DNA of 64,000 nucleotides from RYN-230 sp036497945 (lineage in GTDB: Bacteria; Actinomycetota; Actinomycetes; Streptosporangiales; Streptosporangiaceae). Positions within the stretch are counted from its first letter, which is position 1. Every line of letters starts with the position of its first letter. Location: assembly GCA_036497945.1 (NCBI GenBank), contig DASXIN010000180.1, forward strand, positions 1 to 64,000. The letters run 5' to 3'. This document shows, piece by piece, positions 22,724 to 31,244 of the stretch. Position numbers and translations under genes: made by a program. Under the pieces are notes generated by a model. The model saw only the letters and a list, made by a program, of their open reading frames with translations, searched no databases and had not been told where the DNA came from.

Positions 22724-24517
22724 CTAGCCGCCCGAGTTTGCGCTGGTCAGAGCGCCACAGTTGGGGGAGCAGAGGCGCCGGGCGATGGCGCTGAAGAACG
22801 TCCCGCGGATCTGGCTGGGGCTGGTGATCTCGAAGGCCTGGCCCCCTGTCGCGTTGGCGATCTGCTGCAGCGCGGCGAAGTTCCCGGCGTTACCCAGCAT
22901 GAGCGGGATGATCTCCACCCGGCGCTTGGGGTTGTACAGCACCCGCAGCTGGCGAACCAGCGCGGCCGGCTTGATATCGCCCTTGGCGTTGTCGATGCCG
23001 GCCGTCATGACCAGCACCGCGTTGGCGTACCGCGGCTGGTAGCTGGCGGTCATGCTCTTGAACGCGGCCAGCATCGAGCTGTACAGCGCGGCCGGCGCGC
23101 CGGGCACCGGCTTATCCTGCGTGGTGGCCTGAGTGATCTGCTGCCGCCGGGTGATCAGGCCCAGCGGCGCGGGCAGCGGGCCGACCGGGACGACCTGTTT
23201 GTAGGGCAGGTTGCCGTCCAGGTGGCTGGCGAACGCCCAGATGCCCATCTGCGTGCTGTCCGGGAACTGGGTCAGGCCCAGGCTGGCCGCCTTGGTCAGC
23301 ACCTGCTCCAGGGTGGTGCCGTCCGGGGCGACCGGGGTGGCCATCTGCTCCGAGACGTCCAGCAGCACCAGGTCGCGGGAGCCCAGGCTGAGCCGTTGCC
23401 AGGCTTGCAGGCTGGTTTCGGCCAGGCCCGGCGCGGCCGACGCGGTCAGCTTCGGCGGGCCGGTTTCCAGCCCGTACTGGCTGATCCAGCCCGGTGCCGA
23501 GCCGGCCGCCGGCCGGAAGCCCAGGTACCGCACGTAGGACGCCGCGTAGCTGGACTTCAGCGCCTTCTCGAACAGCTGGCCCGCCTTGAGCTTGAGCTGG
23601 TTGGCCGAGGTGAGCACGTACGGGTAGTCCAGCTCAGGCGTGCCCTGGGTGGGGTACCGGCCGGACAGCTGGTCGGTGGCGTGGGTCCGGTCGAACTGCG
23701 CGATGGCCTGCTCCGAAGCGATGGTGACCGGCCGCTCGTCCCGCGGCGGCTGGGCCAGGCTGGCCAGCGAAGCCAGCGACCCGGCCTTGCCGTACCCAGG
23801 GGTCACCTGGATGTTGAATACGAAGTCGGCGAAGCCGGCCAGCGCGGTGGCGCCGTTGCCGAGCAGTTGCTGCAGCTGGATGAGTGTGGCCAGGCCGGCC
23901 GAGCTTTGCGCCGGGTCGGGGAACTCCACGTGCAGCCCGAGCCCGGTGGCCGGGCCACCCACCCGCTGCGGCAGCAGGAACTGCCAGCCCACCGAGGAGC
24001 CGAAGGCGGGCACTTGCGCCGCCACCGACCTGGGCATCACGATCATCAGCGGGGACCGGGCCACGCTCACGCCGGACGGCTGGACCAGCTGGGCGCCGGC
24101 CGGGGAGCTGCGGGCCACGTTCACCCACAGCGCGGAATCGGGGATCCAGGCGTCGAACGTGGGGCTGCCCGCGGCCGACTTCGTGCCGGATATCTGCGCG
24201 GCTGCGGCGGCCGACTGCGCGCTGGTCACGTGCACCACGGCGCAGTGCCCCTGCACGTTGTTGTGCTCGGCGTTGAAGTACTTGGCCACGTGGCTGACCG
24301 CGGGCGCGATGTCCGGCGATGCGGCCAGGTTGACCACCACCGGGTGGTCGGTGCAGGAGGCGCGGGACACCACGGCCTCCGCGCCGAAGGCGACCAGCAG
24401 GGTGCAGGCGATCAGGCCGGCCAGCGCGCTCAGCCCGATCACGATCCTTACCCGGCGCGGCCGCCCGCGCTGGTTGCGGCCCTGCGGGCCGGTCTGCCCG
24501 ATGGCTCCAGCGTTCAC
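22724..24517 (-). CDS. Membrane-anchored substrate-binding and VWA domain protein
   Basis: 597 residues from GTG 24517 (GAGGG at 5 nt); an in-frame GTG at 24553 has a poorer site. A basic stretch (NQRGRPRRVR) and one membrane helix (about residues 26-48) anchor the N-terminus. About 60-370 resemble a type 2 periplasmic binding protein (VVNLAASPDIAPAVSHVAKY, DAWIPDSALWV, SPLMIVMPRSVA). About 390-585 form a von Willebrand A domain, DLVLLDVSEQMATP being a degenerate MIDAS start (DVSEQ for DxSxS) with VLVMTAGIDN later. Such SBP-VWA fusions are common in actinomycetes and of unknown function. It would face outside the cell. Confidence 0.85.
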   Translation of the reverse strand: MNAGAIGQTGPQGRNQRGRPRRVRIVIGLSALAGLIACTLLVAFGAEAVVSRASCTDHPVVVNLAASPDIAPAVSHVAKYFNAEHNNVQGHCAVVHVTSAQSAAAAAQISGTKSAAGSPTFDAWIPDSALWVNVARSSPAGAQLVQPSGVSVARSPLMIVMPRSVAAQVPAFGSSVGWQFLLPQRVGGPATGLGLHVEFPDPAQSSAGLATLIQLQQLLGNGATALAGFADFVFNIQVTPGYGKAGSLASLASLAQPPRDERPVTIASEQAIAQFDRTHATDQLSGRYPTQGTPELDYPYVLTSANQLKLKAGQLFEKALKSSYAASYVRYLGFRPAAGSAPGWISQYGLETGPPKLTASAAPGLAETSLQAWQRLSLGSRDLVLLDVSEQMATPVAPDGTTLEQVLTKAASLGLTQFPDSTQMGIWAFASHLDGNLPYKQVVPVGPLPAPLGLITRRQQITQATTQDKPVPGAPAALYSSMLAAFKSMTASYQPRYANAVLVMTAGIDNAKGDIKPAALVRQLRVLYNPKRRVEIIPLMLGNAGNFAALQQIANATGGQAFEITSPSQIRGTFFSAIARRLCSPNCGALTSANSGG

Positions 24518-24660
24518 GTCATCCCTCGATCGCGCGATCCGGGGTCCCCCCACGGCCTGGCGTCACGACTTTATCCGGGCAATGCGGCACAGATCAGGCG
24601 GTTACTAAGGTTGTAATGAGTGTGGCCGGCGTGCTGCTCGCGGGGCGGCAGACTAGCAGG

Positions 24661-25491
24661 GTGACTAGTCCTATCGAGGTCACCGACCCGGCCGATCCAC
24701 GGCTCGCCGACTACGTCGCACTGACCGATGCTGACCTGCGCACCAGCCTGGAGGCTGGGCACGGGCTGTTCGTCGCCGAGGGGGACAAGGTGATCCGCCG
24801 CGCGCTGGCGGCGGGCTACCCGGTCCGGTCGATGCTGCTCACCGCGGCCGGGCTGGCCCGGCTGGCCGGCCTGGCCGAGCACTGCGCCGCCCCGGTCTAC
24901 CTGGTCAGCGACGAGGTGGCCCGGCGGCTGACCGGCTACCGGGTGCACCGTGGCGCGCTGGCCTCGGTGGCCCGGCCGCCGCTGCCCGACGTGGGCCAGG
25001 TGCTGGCCACCGCCCGGCGCGTCGTGGTGCTGGAGGACCTGGTCGACCACGGCAACGTGGGCGCGGTGTTCCGCTGCGCGGCTGCGTTCGGGGCCGACGC
25101 GGTGATCCTGTCCCCGCGCTGCGCCGACCCGCTCTACCGGCGGTCGGTCAAGGTTTCCATGGGTGCGGTGTTCGCCGTGCCGTATGCCCGGATGGCCGAC
25201 TGGTACGGCGGGCTCGGCCAGTTGCGGGCGGCCGGGTTCCGGCTGCTGGCGCTCACCCCGGACCAGTCAGCCACGCCGATCGGCGCCGCCCTGCCGGCCG
25301 GCGCCGCCGCGGCGGATCGGGTGGCGTTGCTGCTCGGCTGCGAGGGGGATGGGCTGTCCGCCCGCTGGATGCGCGAGGCCGATGCGGCGGTCTGCATCCC
25401 GATGAGCGCATCGGCCATGGCCCTGGGGGTGGATTCGCTCAACGTGGTCGCGGCGGCCGCGGTCGCCTGCCACGCCCTGACCATGCACTAG
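24661..25491 (+). CDS. TrmH/SpoU-family RNA 2'-O-methyltransferase
   Basis: 276 residues from GTG 24661; an in-frame ATG at 24616 would add 15 residues but homologues begin near ITDPADPRL. The N-terminal L30e-like substrate domain (GLFVAEGDKVIRRALAAG) is followed by the SPOUT knot with its three motifs: NVGAVFRCAAAFGADAV, LLLGCEGDGLSARW and IPMSASAMALGVDSLNVVAA. It methylates rRNA or tRNA ribose using SAM, acting as a dimer in the cytosol. The precise nucleotide cannot be told from sequence. Confidence 0.93.
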   Translation: MTSPIEVTDPADPRLADYVALTDADLRTSLEAGHGLFVAEGDKVIRRALAAGYPVRSMLLTAAGLARLAGLAEHCAAPVYLVSDEVARRLTGYRVHRGALASVARPPLPDVGQVLATARRVVVLEDLVDHGNVGAVFRCAAAFGADAVILSPRCADPLYRRSVKVSMGAVFAVPYARMADWYGGLGQLRAAGFRLLALTPDQSATPIGAALPAGAAAADRVALLLGCEGDGLSARWMREADAAVCIPMSASAMALGVDSLNVVAAAAVACHALTMH

Positions 25492-25513
25492 CCGCGGCTG
25501 GCCGCGGCCTGGC

Positions 25514-26011
25514 CTACCGGTTTTTCGACGCGCTGTAGTAGGCGCTCGATTCGCGCTGGTACAGCAGCACGATCACGCCCAGCCCGATCAGCCAGATCAG
25601 GATCGAGATCAACCGGCTCAGCACCGGCTCCGCCTGCCGGAAACTGGTCAGCACGGACAGCGTGTCCAGCCCGAAGAACACCGTGGCGGTGATCCGGGCC
25701 CAGTTCTTCCCGGCCTTGTTGGCATACGCCATCCACAGCCACAGGCCGATCCCGATCAGGCCGAAGATGATGGCGACCGCCACCGCCGCGACTTCGGCCG
25801 AGTGCAGTTTGCTGGCCGTCAGCGTGGGATCGGCGTTATGTATCGCGGTCTTCAGGCTGCCCACGGTGGCCAGCGTGATGATGAGGCTGATCGCGCTCAC
25901 AATCGCGCCGGCATACATCAGCTTCACCGCCTGCACCACGGGGGTGGGCGGCGCCGGGCGCTGCGGCTCCGGTTCCGCGGCTCCGCCGGTCGGATACGGC
26001 TGGTACGACAT
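25514..26011 (-). CDS. Four-helix integral membrane protein of unknown function
   Basis: 165 residues from ATG 26011 (GGGAG at about 6 nt). A Pro-rich cytoplasmic start (QPYPTGGAAEPEPQRPAPPTP) is followed by four hydrophobic segments at about 27-48, 75-97, 108-125 and 131-150. Between the first two is an extracytoplasmic loop (HNADPTLTASKLHSAEVAAV). No catalytic motif. Proteins of this shape are common near actinobacterial signalling genes. Confidence 0.75.
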   Translation of the reverse strand: MSYQPYPTGGAAEPEPQRPAPPTPVVQAVKLMYAGAIVSAISLIITLATVGSLKTAIHNADPTLTASKLHSAEVAAVAVAIIFGLIGIGLWLWMAYANKAGKNWARITATVFFGLDTLSVLTSFRQAEPVLSRLISILIWLIGLGVIVLLYQRESSAYYSASKNR

Positions 26012-26133
26012 AGCTGCTCCCTAGTGAACTCCAGATAGGCGTGCCGTGCGGCTCACCACGGATCACCGGGCCGGCGGCGCCAAGAGAGCATAGCGGCGCG
26101 GTTCACCGTTGCCTAGGCCGAACTGTGCCCGTT

Positions 26134-26688
26134 TTACGCGTCGGGATGCAGCAGCGCCCAGACCACCTTGCCGCCCTCATCGAGCAGATGCCAGCCCCAG
26201 CGGACGCAGCACGACTCGACCACGTTCAGCCCGCGGCCGTTCTCGTCGCACAGCTGCGGATCACGCAGTACCGGGATGCCGCTGCCGGGGTCGGTCACCA
26301 TGCACATGACATACGGCGCCTGGCCGAGCAGCCGGAGCCGGATCGGGCAGTCGCTGGGGTGCACCCGGGCCTGTGCCATGCCGTGCCGCAGCGCGTTGGT
26401 GACCAGTTCCGAGACCACCAGCTCGGCCATGTCCACCAGGTCAGGCAGCCGCCACTCGAGCAGCACGCTGTGGGTGAAGTCCCGGCCCGTCTTGACCGCT
26501 TCGGGCACCGCGCGCAGGCCGCAGGTCGCCGACGGCTGCGTCGCGGCAAGCTCATCGAGGGCAGGCACTGGGGGGCGCAGCGGGCTCGCGTAGCGCATTC
26601 CGGCGGGCTCCCCGGGGGAGAGGAGCCACTCTTGGCCCACGCTCATGACCTCCGTCGTGACTGGCGAGGTCGCCCGGTGTGGGGTCAT
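26134..26688 (-). CDS. RsbW/SpoIIAB-type ATP-binding anti-sigma-factor-like protein
   Basis: 184 residues from ATG 26688; ATG 26646 (GGAGGTC directly before it) would remove 14 residues. The HATPase_c fold shows the N-box (AELVVSELVTNALRHG), a VTDPGSGIP G1 box and ENGRGLNVVESCCVRWGW. The Bergerat-type kinase half stands alone, as in anti-sigma factors and in the ATPases that accompany XRE-DUF5753/DUF397 modules. It is divergent from exactly such a pair (26883-27986), so the three genes probably form one regulatory unit. Confidence 0.88.
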   Translation of the reverse strand: MTPHRATSPVTTEVMSVGQEWLLSPGEPAGMRYASPLRPPVPALDELAATQPSATCGLRAVPEAVKTGRDFTHSVLLEWRLPDLVDMAELVVSELVTNALRHGMAQARVHPSDCPIRLRLLGQAPYVMCMVTDPGSGIPVLRDPQLCDENGRGLNVVESCCVRWGWHLLDEGGKVVWALLHPDA

Positions 26689-26756
26689 CGGGATCCCGTC
26701 TGTCTCCTGGCACTATGTCGTGTGGGTGGCGCGCAAGCGCTATCATCCTCGATATA

Positions 26757-26772
26757 CCTTGCATGCGCAAGG
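26757..26772. promoter_or_regulatory. Inverted repeat in the ATPase/XRE divergent promoter
   Basis: CCTTGC-ATGC-GCAAGG is perfect, 69 nt upstream of the ATPase start and 111 nt before the XRE GTG. A GCACGTGC palindrome follows at 26779-26786. Either could be the XRE protein's own operator. Confidence 0.5.
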
Positions 26773-26882
26773 GCGGATGCACGTGCAGATGAAAGTGCCG
26801 ATGGTACGTGCGGGCCGTTTAGGAGGCCTCAAACGGGAGGAGCTGCTGACGGATTTCTGCGGCGAATAGCTGGGGGGTTGGA

Positions 26883-27752
26883 GTGATCTCAGTACAGCCG
26901 GGAAGTGGGCCGACGGTCCTGCGTATCCTTCTCGGCTCTCAGCTCCGGAGGCTGCGTGAGGCCAGGGGGATCACGCGCGAGGACGCCGGCTACGCCATCC
27001 GCGCATCCGGCTCCAAAATCAGCCGCATGGAGCTCGGCAGGGTCAGCTTCAAGGAGCGTGACGTTGTCGATCTGCTGGAGATCTATGGGGTCACTGATGA
27101 GACCGAGCGGGCCACTCTGGTGGCGCTGGCCAGGGAAGCGAATTCCCCGGGCTGGTGGCACAAGTACGGGGATGTGCTCCCGGACTGGTTCCAGGTCTAT
27201 GTCGGCCTGGAGGAAGCCGCGGCTCTCATCAGGCTCTACGAAGTCCAGTTCGTCCCGGGGTTGCTGCAGACGGCGGATTACGCCAGAGCGGTCGTCCGGT
27301 TGGGTCAGCCAGGAGCGTCTGCTGAGGAGATCGAGCGCCGGGTAAGCCTGCGCATCGCCCGGCAGGAACTGCTGAGCAAGCCCGATGCGCCGCGCTTGTG
27401 GGCGGTGGTGGACGAAGCCGCGCTGCGGCGGCCGATTGGGGGCAAGGAGGTGATGCGGGCGCAGCTCGAGCGGTTGATCGAGGTGACCAAGGAGCCCAAC
27501 ATCACGCTCCAGGTGGTCCCGTTCAGCTATGGTGGCCACTCGGCGGAAGGCGGGGCTTTTACTATCCTTCGGTTCCCCGAGGCCGACCTGCCTGACGTGG
27601 TATACGTCGAGCAGCTGACGAGCTCCCTTTACCTGGACAAACGCGACGACGTGGAACGCTACACCGAGGTGATGGAGCGTCTCAGTGTGGAGAGCGAGTC
27701 GCCGGAACACACCACAGAAATCCTGAGCGGGATGCTTGAGGAAGTCGGATAG
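26883..27752 (+). CDS. XRE-family regulator with DUF5753 (WhiJ-like)
   Basis: 289 residues from GTG 26883 (GGGGGTTGGA upstream). Residues 15-70 are the helix-turn-helix (LRRLREARGITREDAGYAIRASGSKISRM), followed by DUF5753 from about 95: WFQVYVGLEEAA, YEVQFVPGLLQTADYARAVV, LWAVVDEAALRRPIGG, ITLQVVPFSYGGHSAEGGAF, VVYVEQLTSSLYLD. These proteins pair with small DUF397 proteins and influence development in Streptomyces. The partner gene follows directly (stop TAG then ATG). Confidence 0.93.
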   Translation: MISVQPGSGPTVLRILLGSQLRRLREARGITREDAGYAIRASGSKISRMELGRVSFKERDVVDLLEIYGVTDETERATLVALAREANSPGWWHKYGDVLPDWFQVYVGLEEAAALIRLYEVQFVPGLLQTADYARAVVRLGQPGASAEEIERRVSLRIARQELLSKPDAPRLWAVVDEAALRRPIGGKEVMRAQLERLIEVTKEPNITLQVVPFSYGGHSAEGGAFTILRFPEADLPDVVYVEQLTSSLYLDKRDDVERYTEVMERLSVESESPEHTTEILSGMLEEVG

Positions 27753-27986
27753 ATGAATACATATAATGGAATGCCAGCCACCGACTTGGTTGATGCCTGC
27801 TGGCGCAAGAGCAGCATCAGCAATTCCCAGGGGACGTGCGTCGAGGTGGCCCGGCTTAACGAGGCCGAGTTCGCGGTGCGTAATTCGCGCAATCCGGAGG
27901 GCCCGGCCCTTATCTACACCAGGGCAGAGATCGCCGCGCTGATCGAGGGCGTCAAGCTCGGCGAGTTCGACGACCTGCTGGTCTGA
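27753..27986 (+). CDS. DUF397 small partner protein
   Basis: 77 residues. WRKSSISNSQGTCVEVARL and VAVRNSRNPEGPAL-like VRNSRNPEGPALIYTRAEIA are the DUF397 signature, ending in an acidic LGEFDDLLV. DUF397 proteins act with the adjacent XRE-DUF5753 regulator. The ATG follows the regulator's stop with no gap, so translation is coupled. Confidence 0.93.
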   Translation: MNTYNGMPATDLVDACWRKSSISNSQGTCVEVARLNEAEFAVRNSRNPEGPALIYTRAEIAALIEGVKLGEFDDLLV

Positions 27987-28064
27987 GCCAGGTCAGCTGC
28001 CCAGCACAGAGCCTGCGCGGCCGTCCCGGGCCGCGATCAGCCGCCGAAAGCCGATAGCCCCAGC

Positions 28065-28103
28065 CACTGGCCGCCGTGTCCCTGCGCGACACGGCGGCCA
28101 GTG
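28065..28103 (+). terminator. Strong hairpin terminator after the DUF397 gene
   Basis: CACTGGCCGCCGTGTC and its perfect complement form a 16-bp stem with a 7-nt loop, followed by TTCT. It lies about 80 nt after the DUF397 stop. Confidence 0.8.
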
Positions 28104-28261
28104 TTCTGCCCGGCCTGGCCCCGCCAATCTGGGTGTCAGCTGAGGGTGAACCTAAGACGAGCTGCGACTTACCTGGAAGATAGCTGTGGAGCTGGTGCGG
28201 GTTGCCTGGAGCGGGCCGCGCAGCGGGCGGGCCAGCCGGGCCGCGCGGCTAGAGTCCTGAC

Positions 28262-29044
28262 GTGACCCAGCTGCAGGAATCCAGCCTCAAGCCGCTGACC
28301 AGGCGGCTCATCGGCTGGGAGATCGCCGTCGTATTCGGGGTGTCGCTGGGCGCGAGCGCGCTGTTCGCCATCATCAACTTGATCGGCTCGCTGACCGCGA
28401 ACAAGGCGCTGGGCAAGCAGCAGGCCCTGCTGGTCGGCTCGCTCGCCCCCGGCCGGCCCTGGCTCGACCTGACCCTGCAGCTGGCCAACATCCTGACCAC
28501 GCTGGTCCCGGTGGCCCTGGTGTTCTACCTGCTGGCCCGGGAAGGCGAGACGCCGTCCTCGGCGATGGGCCTGGACGCTAAGGAACCCGGCCGGGACCTG
28601 GCCAGGGGCGCCGCCCTGGCCGCGCTGATCGGCGGCTCCGGGCTGGCCCTGTACCTGATCGCGTACAAGCTCGGTCTCGCGCTGAACGTGGTCCCGGAGA
28701 ACCTGCCCGCGCTGTGGTGGCGGATCCCGGTGCTGATCCTGGACGCCGCGCAGAACGGCATCGTGGAAGAGATCCTGGTCATCGGCTACCTGCTGCGCCG
28801 CCTGGACCAGCTCGGCTGGTCCCCGGCCAAGGCCATCGCGGTGAGCGCGCTGCTCCGCGGGTCCTACCACCTCTACCAGGGCTTCGGCGGGTTCATCGGG
28901 AACGCCGTGATGGGCGTGATCTTCGCGCTGCTGTATCGCCGCTGGGGCCGGGTCACCCCGCTGATCATCGCGCACGCGCTCATCGACACCGGCGCGTTCG
29001 TCGGCTACGCGGCCCTGCACGGCCACGTCTCCTGGCTCCCGTAG
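28262..29044 (+). CDS. CPBP-family intramembrane protease-like protein
   Basis: 260 residues from GTG 28262, with about six to seven hydrophobic segments. Motif 1 is EEILVIGYLLRRL (E169, E170), motif 2 RGSYHLYQGFGGF and motif 3 PLIIAHALIDTG, which together define the CAAX/bacteriocin-processing (ABI) protease family. In motif 1 the usual FRG is replaced by VIG, so the canonical arginine is missing; this variant seems to occur in actinobacterial relatives. The substrate is unknown. It ends in the perfect hairpin at 29063-29102. Confidence 0.85.
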   Translation: MTQLQESSLKPLTRRLIGWEIAVVFGVSLGASALFAIINLIGSLTANKALGKQQALLVGSLAPGRPWLDLTLQLANILTTLVPVALVFYLLAREGETPSSAMGLDAKEPGRDLARGAALAALIGGSGLALYLIAYKLGLALNVVPENLPALWWRIPVLILDAAQNGIVEEILVIGYLLRRLDQLGWSPAKAIAVSALLRGSYHLYQGFGGFIGNAVMGVIFALLYRRWGRVTPLIIAHALIDTGAFVGYAALHGHVSWLP

Positions 29045-29062
29045 CCGCCCAGTTTCATCAGT

Positions 29063-29102
29063 GCGGTGAGTCGTGCCCCACGGGTGGGGCACGACTCACC
29101 GC
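29063..29102. terminator. Bidirectional terminator, perfect 18-bp stem
   Basis: GCGGTGAGTCGTGCCCCA and its exact complement flank CGGG. It lies between the convergent CPBP and YbaK genes, 18 nt from one stop and directly beside the other. Confidence 0.88.
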
Positions 29103-29103
29103 G

Positions 29104-29664
29104 CTAACGTGCGAGGCCCTGGATGACGGCGGCGCCGGGCAGCTTGGCCAGCAACGCGCCGGGCAGGACCAGCTTGGACCGGCGCACGCCGCTGCCGATC
29201 ACCACCCGCGGCGTCCCGGCCACCGCCGCGTCGACCAGGACGGGCCAGCCCGCGGGCAGCCCGATCGCGGTGATCCCGCCGTATTCCATCCCGGTCTCGG
29301 CCACCGCGACGTCCCGGGGCGCGAACGAGGCCTTGCGCACATCCAGCTCGCGCCGCACCACGCCGTTCACGTCGGCCCTGGTGGTGGCCAGCACCATGCA
29401 GGCCGCGAACCGGGTCTCCCCGCCGCGCCGCCCGCTGATCAGCACGCAGTTGGCCGATTCGGCCAGGCCGACGCCGTACCGCTGGCAGAACGCCGCGGTG
29501 TCGGCCAGGTCCGGATCGATCTCCGCGACCGCCACCTGGCCGGCCAGGCCGTCCAGGCGGTCCAGCCCGGCCAGGCGGTCCAGCCCGGCCAGCGCCCCGG
29601 CCACCGCCGGGGCGAGCAGGTCCGGCCGGTCCAGCGCGGGCACCGTATCGAGCTCACCCATCAT
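29104..29664 (-). CDS. YbaK/EbsC-family aminoacyl-tRNA deacylase-like protein
   Basis: 186 residues from ATG 29664 (GGGG at 8 nt; the GTG at 29673 and ATG at 29661 are alternatives). The editing-domain fold is visible: DTAAFCQRYGVGLAESANCV, then ADVNGVVRRELDVRKASFAP, ETGMEYGGITAIGLP and PRVVIGSGVRRSKLVLP. Free-standing members deacylate mischarged tRNAs such as Cys- or Ala-tRNA-Pro. The N-terminus contains an exact 18-nt tandem repeat (29553-29588), giving GLDRLAGLDRL. Confidence 0.87.
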   Translation of the reverse strand: MMGELDTVPALDRPDLLAPAVAGALAGLDRLAGLDRLDGLAGQVAVAEIDPDLADTAAFCQRYGVGLAESANCVLISGRRGGETRFAACMVLATTRADVNGVVRRELDVRKASFAPRDVAVAETGMEYGGITAIGLPAGWPVLVDAAVAGTPRVVIGSGVRRSKLVLPGALLAKLPGAAVIQGLAR

Positions 29665-29690
29665 GATTCGCACCCCGTTATCCTGCCACC

Positions 29691-31235
29691 ATGCCCGTGC
29701 CCGTCCCGCCGCCCGTCAGCCCCGGGGACGGCACCCCCGGTGAGCCAGTCGCCGCACTGCACCAAGCGATGGCCGCGGGCACGCTGACCTCCGCCACGCT
29801 GACCGCGCGCTGCCTGGACCGGATCGCCGAGCTCAACCCCCGGCTGCGCGCGGTCATCACGGTCAGCCCGGAGGCCGCCGCCGAGGCGGCCGCCCGGGAC
29901 CGCGACCGGCCGCCCAGCAGCGGCCCGCTGCACGGCATCCCGGTGCTGATCAAGGACAACATCGCGGTGGCCGGGCTGCCCGCCACGGCCGGCTCGCCCG
30001 CGCTGCTCGGCGCCGAGACCGGGGACAGTTTCCTGGTCGGCCGGCTGCGCGCGGCAGGCGCGGTGATCCTGGGCAAGGCCAACCTGTCCGAGTGGGCCAA
30101 CTTCCGCTCGCCGACGTCCAGCAGCGGCTGGAGCACGCTGGGCGGGCAGGCGGCCAACCCGCACGCGCTGGACCGCAACCCGTCCGGGTCGAGTTCCGGC
30201 TCCGGCGTGGCCGTGGCGGCCGGCCTGGTGCCGCTCGCCGTGGGCACCGAGACCGACGGCTCGATCGTCTGCCCGGCCAGTGCGTGCGGCGTGGTCGGCA
30301 TCAAGCCCACCCTCGGCCTGGTCAGCCGGCACGGCATCGTGCCGATCTCGGCGGAGCAGGACACCGCCGGCCCGCTGGCCCGCACCGTGGCCGACGCGGC
30401 CGCCCTGCTCAGCGTGCTGGCCGGGGCCGACGCCGCCGACCCGGCCACCGAGATGGCCGCCGGTCAGCCCACCGACTACACCATGTTCCTGGACCCCGGG
30501 GCGCTGCGCGGCGCCCGGATCGGCGTGTGGCGGGACGGCTGCCGCGGGGCCGGCCAGGGCACGCTGACCGTGCTGGACGCCGCCGTCGCGTTGCTCCGCG
30601 AGCAGGGCGCGACCGTGCTGGACCCAGTGGACCTGCCCGGCGCGGCCGGCCTGGAAGGGCCCGAGTTCGCCGCGCTGCTGCACGAGTTCAAGCACGACCT
30701 CAACCGCTACCTGCCCAGCCTGCCCGGCCCGCGGCCGCGATCCCTGGCCGAGCTCATCCACTACAACATGCGCAACGCCGGCCAGGTGCTGGTGCACTTC
30801 GGCCAGGAACTGTTCGAGCAGGCCGAAGCGACCAGCGGGGACCCGGCCGACCCGGCCGCCCGGGCCGCCCGGGCCGAAGCGCGAGCGGGGGCCCGGGAGG
30901 CGCTGGACGGCCCGCTGGCCGCGCACCGGCTGGACGCGATCGTCACGCTCACCGCCAACCCGGCCTGGCTGACCGACCACCTGCTCGGTGATCATGACGT
31001 GTTCCACACGTCCAGCCCGTCCGCGGTGGCCGGCTACCCGGCGATCAGCGTCCCGGCCGGCCAGGTGCACGGGCTGCCGGTCGGCCTGTCCTTCCTCGGC
31101 CCGGCCTGGAGCGAGCCCCGGCTGATCGCCCTGGCGGGCGCGTTTGAGCAGCGCCGGCCCGCGCTGCGGCACCCGGGGCTGACGTCGGACGTTCCAGGTG
31201 CCGGGGCCCGCGAGGCCGCCCGAGCACAGCGATAA
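29691..31235 (+). CDS. Amidase-signature-family enzyme
   Basis: 514 residues. The catalytic Ser-cisSer-Lys triad is visible: lysine in GIPVLIKDNIAV, the Gly/Ser loop NPSGSSSGSGVAVAAGL, and TETDGSIVCPASACGVVGIK with the nucleophile region. The C-terminal AGYPAISVPAG...GLPVGLSFLGPAWSE is typical. It hydrolyses amide bonds; the absence of gatB/gatC nearby argues against GatA. No signal peptide is clear. The gene starts opposite YbaK and ends 9 nt before mshC, so it may share a transcript with mshC. Confidence 0.92.
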   Translation: MPVPVPPPVSPGDGTPGEPVAALHQAMAAGTLTSATLTARCLDRIAELNPRLRAVITVSPEAAAEAAARDRDRPPSSGPLHGIPVLIKDNIAVAGLPATAGSPALLGAETGDSFLVGRLRAAGAVILGKANLSEWANFRSPTSSSGWSTLGGQAANPHALDRNPSGSSSGSGVAVAAGLVPLAVGTETDGSIVCPASACGVVGIKPTLGLVSRHGIVPISAEQDTAGPLARTVADAAALLSVLAGADAADPATEMAAGQPTDYTMFLDPGALRGARIGVWRDGCRGAGQGTLTVLDAAVALLREQGATVLDPVDLPGAAGLEGPEFAALLHEFKHDLNRYLPSLPGPRPRSLAELIHYNMRNAGQVLVHFGQELFEQAEATSGDPADPAARAARAEARAGAREALDGPLAAHRLDAIVTLTANPAWLTDHLLGDHDVFHTSSPSAVAGYPAISVPAGQVHGLPVGLSFLGPAWSEPRLIALAGAFEQRRPALRHPGLTSDVPGAGAREAARAQR

Positions 31236-31244
31236 CCTGCGCTC

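Noticed and set aside
29691..31235. Amidase as GatA of the tRNA amidotransferase
   Set aside because: No gatB or gatC nearby and the gene lies in a different context, beside mshC.
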